Assembly (NCBI GenBank): GCA_945957375.1
Contig: CAMFKX010000013.1
Coordinates: 1 to 39,716 of the forward strand
Direction: 5' to 3'
Length of the DNA stretch: 39,716 nt
Source of the DNA: an uncultured Roseiarcus sp.
GTDB taxonomy: Bacteria; Pseudomonadota; Alphaproteobacteria; Rhizobiales; Beijerinckiaceae
A program made the position numbers and the translations under genes. Of this stretch, positions 34,192 through 39,716 are shown piece after piece; position 1 is the first letter of the stretch, and every line of letters starts with the position of its first letter. The notes under the pieces were generated by a model. It did no database searches. It was not told where the DNA came from and was given only the letters and a program-made list of their open reading frames with translations.

Positions 34192-36207
34192 ATGTCGATC
34201 ATGTTTGTCGTCGCGACCTCCGATGCGCTCCGACCGGATCCGGACGAAGCCTCGAGCCCGGTCGCGACGCTCGATCCCAGCGACCTGATCAGTGTCGAGA
34301 AGACGCTCGGCTCATGGTCGAAGGTCACGCTCAACAGGGCGGGCAAGTCGATCTCGGGGTGGCTCAATACCGCCGACCTCGTTCCCGTCGAGCAAGCGAC
34401 GGTCAAGCTTTACGACGAGCCGCTCGGCGCCCTGCTGCAGACCCTGACCGGCCATGTCGAGGTCGTCGTCCGGGTCGCGACCTGGGCCAAGGTCAAGGTC
34501 ACCCTGCCCGACGGATCGCCGCCCTCGATCGGCTGGACCGAAGACGCCGGCCCCGCGCCCCCGCCGCCGCAGGCCGGCCCGGCCGATCCCGCCGCCGCGA
34601 GCGAGGACGCTTCGAGCGACGACGATCTGATCCTTGGAGCGAACGAGCGCTATCGCGCCGCGCTTCTCCAGGCCGAATCGATCACCAAGATCGACGCCGC
34701 CGCTCTGGCTGCCCTGATTGACGCCGAGGCCGCCAAGATCAACGGCGGCGCGGACGCCGGCGTCTGGGACGCCGCGTGCAGCAACGACGCCAGCGGCGCT
34801 GTTGGACTCACGCAGTTCCTGGAAGGCACGTGGTGCGACATGGCCTGCCGCCCGGGGACGTTCCTCAACAAGGCCGCGCGCAAGGCCAAGATGGTGAGCT
34901 CGGAAAACCAGATCGTCCCCGGCCTGAAAAGCCGGCTGCTCGCCCTTCGGTCGCAGCCGGACATGTCGATCGTGACGGCGGCGGAATATGGATTGGGCAA
35001 CCTCAAGGCGCTGGTGAAGGACGGTCTGCTCAAAGACGACGTCGGCGACGACGAGCAGGCCTGGTACATCTACCTCGCCCACCACGAGGGGCTGGGAGGG
35101 GCCGAGCACTTCCTGCGCGGCGACGAAACCATTCCGTTCAGCAGGCTCGCCGCGCAGGTGGGAACCGCACGGGCCAATCAGCTCGCCGTCGCCGCAGGCG
35201 GCGACGTCACCATCGCCTACCGCAAGTGGCTCACCGGCTATATGGACCAGAAGATCCAGCCGTCGCGCTTCCGGGCGGCGAAGGCTCCGGCGGTCAAGCC
35301 GGCGGCGCAAGCCGCGCGCGCGCTCGGCACATTCGACGGGCCGCCGATCGCCCTCGATTCGCTCCCCGGCGCGCGGCTGGACGTCGTTCTGGAAGTCCAG
35401 CAAGCGCTGTCCAACCTCGGCTATCTCGATCCGCCGCCCGACGGATTCATGGGGCCGACGACGAAATGGGCGCTCGCGCAGTTCTGCGCGCTGAACGACC
35501 TTTCGCTGGCCGACGGCTTCACCAGGGACATCGCGGCCGCACTCCTGAAACCGAGCAAGCTCCTGCCGGACATCCGGCCCAGCGGCGCATGGATCGACCG
35601 CGTCATCGCCTACATGATCGGCAAGAACCATTTCATCTGTCGCCACCCCGACTGCAAGAACATCCTCTATGTCGAGGGGATCGACCCGGACGGAACGCTC
35701 AACCCGCAGACGCCGAACGTTTTCGAGGATCTGAGGGTGGTCCTGTCGATCGGGAAAGACGGCCTCCCGCTGGTCCAGAGCTGGGTGGCCACGACCAGGC
35801 CGGGCCGGGAATACACCATGGACCCGATGAATCCGAAAGGCGCCGCGCAAATTGCGCCGGGCCAATACAAGGCCTGGCACGTCGGGACGCATGTCGGCGC
35901 CTCGGGCTTCGATCCGCACGAGGCCCTGGTCCAGGCGGCCCCGATCGACATATATCGAGACACGAACCGGGACTTCAGACGCGAGGGTCCGATCTTCACC
36001 GGCATGTTCGGGATTGATCAGCACTGGGGCTATGACCAGCAGACGGACGACATCGGGAGGGCGAGCGCGGGTTGCCTTGTCGGCGTGAAGCGCGACGGTC
36101 ACCGCGCTTTCATGGCGGTGATCAAGTCCGACCCCCGATACCTCGCCAACAACGGCTACAAGTTCGTGACCGCCGTTGTTCCTGGGCGCGAAGCGCTGGC
36201 CGCCTGA
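34192..36207 (+). CDS. Modular cell-wall-binding protein: SH3, lytic-transglycosylase-like and PG-binding domains
   Basis: This is a 671-residue protein. I chose ATG 34192, with GGGAGG upstream; an open TTG frame starts at 34141. Two SH3-like repeats are seen at residues 1-62 and 68-120 (each with SWSKVTL or TWAKVKV, then GW). A Pro/Ala linker leads to a transglycosylase-like domain (about 160-360) with CSNDASGAVGLTQFLEGTWC. A PG_binding_1 domain lies near 405-450 (LEVQQALSNLGYLDPPPDGF). The C-terminal domain, about 480-665, contains RASAGCLVGVKRDGHRAFMA, like endings seen on phage and secreted wall hydrolases. No signal peptide is present, so export would need another route or cell lysis. 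CRP-type sites lie upstream. Confidence 0.75.
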   Translation: MSIMFVVATSDALRPDPDEASSPVATLDPSDLISVEKTLGSWSKVTLNRAGKSISGWLNTADLVPVEQATVKLYDEPLGALLQTLTGHVEVVVRVATWAKVKVTLPDGSPPSIGWTEDAGPAPPPPQAGPADPAAASEDASSDDDLILGANERYRAALLQAESITKIDAAALAALIDAEAAKINGGADAGVWDAACSNDASGAVGLTQFLEGTWCDMACRPGTFLNKAARKAKMVSSENQIVPGLKSRLLALRSQPDMSIVTAAEYGLGNLKALVKDGLLKDDVGDDEQAWYIYLAHHEGLGGAEHFLRGDETIPFSRLAAQVGTARANQLAVAAGGDVTIAYRKWLTGYMDQKIQPSRFRAAKAPAVKPAAQAARALGTFDGPPIALDSLPGARLDVVLEVQQALSNLGYLDPPPDGFMGPTTKWALAQFCALNDLSLADGFTRDIAAALLKPSKLLPDIRPSGAWIDRVIAYMIGKNHFICRHPDCKNILYVEGIDPDGTLNPQTPNVFEDLRVVLSIGKDGLPLVQSWVATTRPGREYTMDPMNPKGAAQIAPGQYKAWHVGTHVGASGFDPHEALVQAAPIDIYRDTNRDFRREGPIFTGMFGIDQHWGYDQQTDDIGRASAGCLVGVKRDGHRAFMAVIKSDPRYLANNGYKFVTAVVPGREALAA

Positions 36208-36247
36208 GCTTCGCGCGCAAACCGGGCCGGCCCCCGCTGACGAAGCG

Positions 36248-37159
36248 CTATCCCTGCGCCGCCTGCGGAGTCGGAGGCGGACGCTGGGTCGCAATCATCT
36301 GAGGCAGCCACGCCTTGTGCTCGCTCTCCAGGAGGTCCTCGGTCGCGGCGACGAGGTCAGGCAGGCTTGCGGGCTCGACGGTGTCGAGCGCGAGGATCGA
36401 CTCCAGGCTGCGCTGCATCGCCGCGTAACTCGCGATCAACGCCTTTCGCCGCTCGCCGAGACCATAGGCCGCGACCGCCGCGCCGACTGTCGTCATGGCG
36501 CCGATGAAGGGGGCGAATCGCGCCGCGACGGCGGCGCCGAGCGCGCCGAATGCGAAGGCCGCAAGGCCTGACACGATCGCGATCCAGCGCAGACCCCTGG
36601 CCGCGCGCTCGTTCTTCTCCTGGGCGGCGCGATACCAGGCGATCTGCTCGTTGATCCGGTTCGTTACGTACCAGTCCTTGGACATGCCGGTCGGAGGCGT
36701 GCGCCTGTCGCCGTCCGCCGGCGACGGATCGTCGGCGCGAACAAGCTGCCGGTCGACGGCGCTCTTTTCGAGCTCGTCGAGTCGGCGCCTCAGGGCCTCG
36801 GCGGCTGCGGCGCCTCCGCCTGCATAAGGCCCCGCCATTGCGGCGTAGCGGAAACATTCCGACTTGATCCCTTCCGCAACGGCGCGCGCGTAGATCCAGC
36901 CGGGCTCCACGCCTTGCCCGACCGCCTCGCGGCCGAGATAGGCGCCGATCGCCGAAAGGACTGCGGCGGCTCCAGCGAATCGGCTCGCCCACACGCTCCA
37001 GGGATCAGGGGGCGCCGGAACGAGCGCCGCAAAGGCGCCGAACGCCGCCGCAGCCGCGACGCACAGGAGCGCCGTCAGGTTCCAGCGCCCCACCTCCGCC
37101 TGCAAGACGCGCGCCCGCTTCGCCCACCCGCGATAAGCGTCCCAAGCCAGCTTCAGCAT
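36248..37159 (-). CDS. Duplicated SLATT (DUF4231-like) membrane protein
   Basis: This is a 303-residue protein with four predicted transmembrane helices in two pairs: residues 27-47 and 61-80, then about 197-220 and 225-245. Each pair is preceded by an amphipathic helix: AYRGWAKRARVLQAEVGRWN in the first half, and DWYVTNRINEQIAWYRAAQE in the second. The latter is the SLATT/DUF4231 hallmark (R-x-x-x-Q-x-x-W-Y). SLATT proteins are predicted pore-forming effectors in nucleotide-signalled conflict systems. It starts 18 bases after the patatin gene's stop, so the two form an operon. A fused double SLATT is less usual than single copies. It converges on the gene ending at 36207. Confidence 0.75.
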   Translation of the reverse strand: MLKLAWDAYRGWAKRARVLQAEVGRWNLTALLCVAAAAAFGAFAALVPAPPDPWSVWASRFAGAAAVLSAIGAYLGREAVGQGVEPGWIYARAVAEGIKSECFRYAAMAGPYAGGGAAAAEALRRRLDELEKSAVDRQLVRADDPSPADGDRRTPPTGMSKDWYVTNRINEQIAWYRAAQEKNERAARGLRWIAIVSGLAAFAFGALGAAVAARFAPFIGAMTTVGAAVAAYGLGERRKALIASYAAMQRSLESILALDTVEPASLPDLVAATEDLLESEHKAWLPQMIATQRPPPTPQAAQG

Positions 37160-37177
37160 CTCGCCTCACTCGCCCTG

Positions 37178-38347
37178 CTACGCCTGCGCGCCCGTCACGT
37201 CGAAGACCGCGGGAAGATGCTCGGGCCTGACCTGTTTCGCCGCCGCAAGCCGGCCCAGGTCGGCCAGTTGCGACAGGTTCGACGGGTCATCCATCCTGCG
37301 GAGCTGCTCGACCTCGCCGACGTCGAGTTCGAGGCCCAGTTCGCTCTTCAGCCAGTCTGCGTGCAGGAGCACATTGTAGCGGACATAGGTCGCCAGTTGC
37401 GGTCCCGCCGCGCTGTCGCGGGTCATGTCTCCGACCGCCTTGTCGATGACCCAGGGCGTCAGGCAATGCGTCAGCCATTGCAGCATGGTCCGGTTCGCGC
37501 GTTCGCAGTCGTCCATCAGCGACTGCAGGGCGACGATGCCCTGCACGGCCGCCGGGTCGGCCATGATCGCAGCCGCCGGGCGCGGGTCCCGGTAAGTCCC
37601 GGTCCCGACCGACACGATCAGCAGCCGGTCCCTTCCGGTCGGCCAGCAGAAGCCGTGACCCTGCAGCGTCGCCAGCGTCAGGAGCTGCAGGGCCGGATCA
37701 TTGTGGGGCGAAACCCCGCCGTCGACGAAGGCCCCGTCGACGGCGGCGCCGGCGCGAGAATGAATGACGATCTTCTCGGGCGCGAAGTAGGTCGGCGCGG
37801 CCGTGCTCGCCCGCACGACCTGGGTCAGATGGAGAGCGCCGTCCTGCGCCGCATATTTGCCCCGCCCCCCGTTGTTCAACGGCCACGGGCTGCCCGTATC
37901 CAGGCGCTTGGCGATGATCGCGAGACCGGTGCGGATCCTGTCGCTGTCGAGAGTGGTGTCCGCGCCGAGCTGCCTGTCGAGTTCGCGTTGCAGCGGCCCA
38001 GCGGGGAACTTGGGCGCGAGCTTCCCCTGAATCGCCTCCGGAAGGAACCTCGCGAGGCCGCCCGGCTGGAAGACGCTCGAGCCGATGGTCAGGTAGAGCG
38101 TCTCCAACGCAGCGACCGTCATGCCGCAAGCGAGGCCCGCGGCGACGATCGACCCCGTCGACGTGCCGCCGATGAGATCGAAGTAGTCGCAGAGCAGCGC
38201 ATCGGCGCCCAGGCGCTGCTTGACCGCGCCCTCGATGGCCTTGAGATATTGGATGGTGAGGATTCCGCGAATGCCGCCTCCGTCGAGGGCGAGAATGCGC
38301 TTGGGACCCTTGGCGGGGTCGAGATGGTCCCGTTTGGAAAGGCCCAC
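37178..38347 (-). CDS. Patatin-like phospholipase
   Basis: This is a 389-residue acyl hydrolase with the full patatin pattern: the oxyanion loop ILALDGGGIRGIL (residues 18-30), nucleophile S63 in GGTSTGS, and the catalytic D209 in FVDGG. The dyad suggests it can hydrolyse membrane phospholipids. The segment RASTAAPTYFAPEKI (179-192) is typical of bacterial members such as the CBASS effector CapV, but no cyclase gene lies nearby. There is no signal peptide. The next gene, 18 bases away, is a SLATT membrane protein, which suggests a two-part effector that attacks the membrane. The start ATG 38347 gives a normal length. Confidence 0.88.
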   Translation of the reverse strand: MGLSKRDHLDPAKGPKRILALDGGGIRGILTIQYLKAIEGAVKQRLGADALLCDYFDLIGGTSTGSIVAAGLACGMTVAALETLYLTIGSSVFQPGGLARFLPEAIQGKLAPKFPAGPLQRELDRQLGADTTLDSDRIRTGLAIIAKRLDTGSPWPLNNGGRGKYAAQDGALHLTQVVRASTAAPTYFAPEKIVIHSRAGAAVDGAFVDGGVSPHNDPALQLLTLATLQGHGFCWPTGRDRLLIVSVGTGTYRDPRPAAAIMADPAAVQGIVALQSLMDDCERANRTMLQWLTHCLTPWVIDKAVGDMTRDSAAGPQLATYVRYNVLLHADWLKSELGLELDVGEVEQLRRMDDPSNLSQLADLGRLAAAKQVRPEHLPAVFDVTGAQA

Positions 38348-38893
38348 TCCCGTTCTCCTGAAGACGCCTCAAGTCCCTATTCACAGCCTCGCCGACGAAA
38401 GTTTCACCGTCAAGTCGCCCTCCGTCGCCTGTCGCCAGCAGCGGCGCGCCGCAATTGGCGGCAGCGCTCCATAGGATGTGGCGTTACGCGAAGGATCCGT
38501 TCAACAAGCGGAAATTCGAAATCGATCGATGGTCGACGCCGCCCTCATTGGTCCGACGCCCTCGACGCGCACACGCAGAAGGGCTGTCGGCCGGGACGAT
38601 TGTTTGGGCCGGGCAACGCCGAGGTCGACTGACTGCGCGAGCGGCCGGACGAGATCGACACAGACCGACAGCCGCTTCGCGGTCGATAATCGAGGTGTCG
38701 TCGAGTTTCTCCCGCCTGAGAGGGATGAGGTGTTCGAAGCCTCGCTGGGAGATTTTCAGATGGCCGCGATCGGCCTTGCTGCGCTTCTTCTACCGGATGA
38801 CACCTGGCGAGAAGATGATCCCGGAGTAGACGCCTGATCCCTCGAGCCGCGCGAGCTGTGTGATCAGTACGGCCCGTCAATGCAGCCCTTGTT
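38348..38893 (+). other. Intergenic region without an intact gene
   Basis: Several open frames exist but none has a ribosome site plus natural composition. On the minus strand near 38700-38870 a stretch reads LITQLARLEGSGVYSGIIFS, then a stop, then KADRGHLKISQRGFEHLIPL RRE, which looks like decayed protein sequence. I cannot identify it. The 120 bases next to 38347 probably hold the patatin promoter. Confidence 0.4.
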
Positions 38894-39260
38894 TCAGTCC
38901 GACCTCTTGCGGCTCAGCCCGTCCTCGTCGCCCTGATTCTCGTGATCGGTTCCGGGGCCGGCGCAACCTGAGCCGTGGCTGTGCTCGGAACCGTGGACTC
39001 TGAATGCGTCTTTTCTGCATGACGGCATCGACTCCAGGTCGCCGAAGACAATTCTGCCCGACGGATCGAACAAGGCGACGTAGTCGAGGCGGCGAATGTC
39101 GCGCGTCAGGCCGCGAGGGCGCGCCGCAGACGCTTTTCGCTGTCGGCGGCGCTCTTCTCGGCTTCGTCGACCAGGACCGCGCCGACCCGCAACGAATCTG
39201 CGCGGGATATTTCGAAGTAGACGAACGCGAACGCTGGCGAGCGCCGCCTAAACCTTGGTG
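38894..39260 (-). pseudogene. Possible gene relic next to tRNA-Ser
   Basis: On the minus strand one frame reads FEISRADSLRVGAVLVDEAE, then KSAADSEKRLRRALAA and a stop at 39106. The neighbouring frame continues LTRDIRRLDYVALFDPSGRI and VFGDLES, ending at 38894-38896. The two halves would join through a one-base frame change into a sensor-like segment, since 'ALFDPSGRIVFGD' resembles PAS or cache-type strands. There is no start codon with a ribosome site. I treat it as a probable decayed gene of uncertain family. Confidence 0.3.
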
Positions 39261-39273
39261 GATATGTAAGGGA

Positions 39274-39363
39274 TGGCGGAGGGGGCGGGATTCGAACCCG
39301 CGATACGGTTTCCCGCATACACACTTTCCAGGCGTGCGCCTTCAGCCGCTCGGCCACCCCTCC
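39274..39363 (-). tRNA. tRNA-Ser(GGA)
   Basis: A 90-base class II tRNA with encoded CCA (39276-39274). The acceptor stem GGAGGGG starts at 39363. The anticodon stem CACGC/GTGTG encloses the loop CTGGAAA, giving anticodon GGA. The long variable arm (TATGCGGGAAACCGTATC) is typical of Ser, and the T loop is GGTTCGAATCC. Its 3' end faces the accessory region. Confidence 0.96.
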
Positions 39364-39518
39364 GCATGCGCCGGGCGGACCCGGCGCGAACGAGGCGCAT
39401 AGCACCGGCTGCGCCGGCGACGCAAGGCCGGCGCGCGCGCCGGGCGCGCCGAAGCCGGCGCGGGCGCCCCCTCCTTTGGCGCCGTTGCGAAACAGCGTCG
39501 GTTCGGGGATCGTCGCCC

Positions 39519-39716
39519 ATGGCCCGCTTCCTCATCGTTGACGACCATCCGCTGTTTCGCGAGGCGCTTTCGAGCGCGCTGCGGCTCGTCGAGGGCGAGG
39601 CCGACGTCTACGAGGCGACCTCGATCGAGGGCGCGCTCGACGTGCTCGACGCCCACGAAGACTTCGAACTCGCGCTGCTCGACCTGTCGCTGCCGGGCAC
39701 CACGGGCTTTTCCGGC
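39519..39716 (+). CDS. NarL/LuxR-type response regulator, N-terminal part
   Basis: The gene runs off the window after 66 codons. The receiver start [20 protein letters not shown] carries the D-D-H-P pattern typical of the NarL family. The phosphoacceptor Asp lies in [16 protein letters not shown]. The effector domain is not visible, but this receiver type is normally joined to a LuxR helix-turn-helix. No partner kinase is seen in the window. No clear ribosome site precedes the ATG at 39519. Confidence 0.85.
   Translation, partial: MARFLIVDDHPLFREALSSALRLVEGEADVYEATSIEGALDVLDAHEDFELALLDLSLPGTTGFSG

Noticed and set aside
38455-38837. Open frames of about 120 codons after the patatin gene
   Set aside because: They are rich in Arg, Ser and Thr, have no ribosome site, and overlap each other and a minus-strand stretch with better protein character.

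Overview
The window is a piece of a high-GC alphaproteobacterial chromosome, most likely from the Hyphomicrobiales (Rhizobiales). The evidence is a PhyR/NepR general stress response, an FYDLN-acid (TIGR02300) protein beside aroA and tRNA-Ala, an HWE histidine kinase, Ku/LigD end-joining genes and PEP-CTERM proteins. No species can be named from the sequence alone.

Layout. 1-5.2 kb: the end of an MFS exporter, a PEP-CTERM protein, a decayed thiolase tail, an acyl-CoA dehydrogenase plus enoyl-CoA isomerase pair, and a PEP-CTERM protein with a pepsin-like DTG...DTG layout. 5.2-7.3 kb: class II aroA, a TIGR02300 gene and tRNA-Ala(GGC). 7.3-17.7 kb: a general stress response locus. It holds phyR and nepR (but no ecfG), an HWE kinase, two ku genes, ligD, a Tat-exported SDR and several small stress-type proteins. 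Many of these genes carry a GGAAC-N16/17-CGTT promoter, the EcfG-type sigma signature, which ties the locus into one regulon. 17.8-19.5 kb: an FGGY sugar kinase.

19.8-38.4 kb looks accessory. It starts with a two-gene unit of a triple TIR-like protein and a membrane-anchored nSTAND NTPase with TPR-like repeats. Next come a GMC oxidoreductase and a RoxA/MauG-type di-haem cytochrome c, a divergent catalase-like protein, and an operon of a DyP peroxidase with two unrecognised proteins. A modular SH3/lytic-transglycosylase/peptidoglycan-binding protein follows, and last a patatin phospholipase plus a two-copy SLATT (DUF4231-like) membrane protein. The divergent region at 33.8-34.2 kb carries two CRP-type palindromes and a well-placed promoter.

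The window ends with a stretch of probable gene relics, tRNA-Ser(GGA) and the start of a NarL-type response regulator. The best candidates for undescribed biology are the triple-TIR/nSTAND pair, the patatin/SLATT pair, and the possible lipid- or peroxide-oxidising cluster between them. All gene functions are inferred from motifs read by eye.
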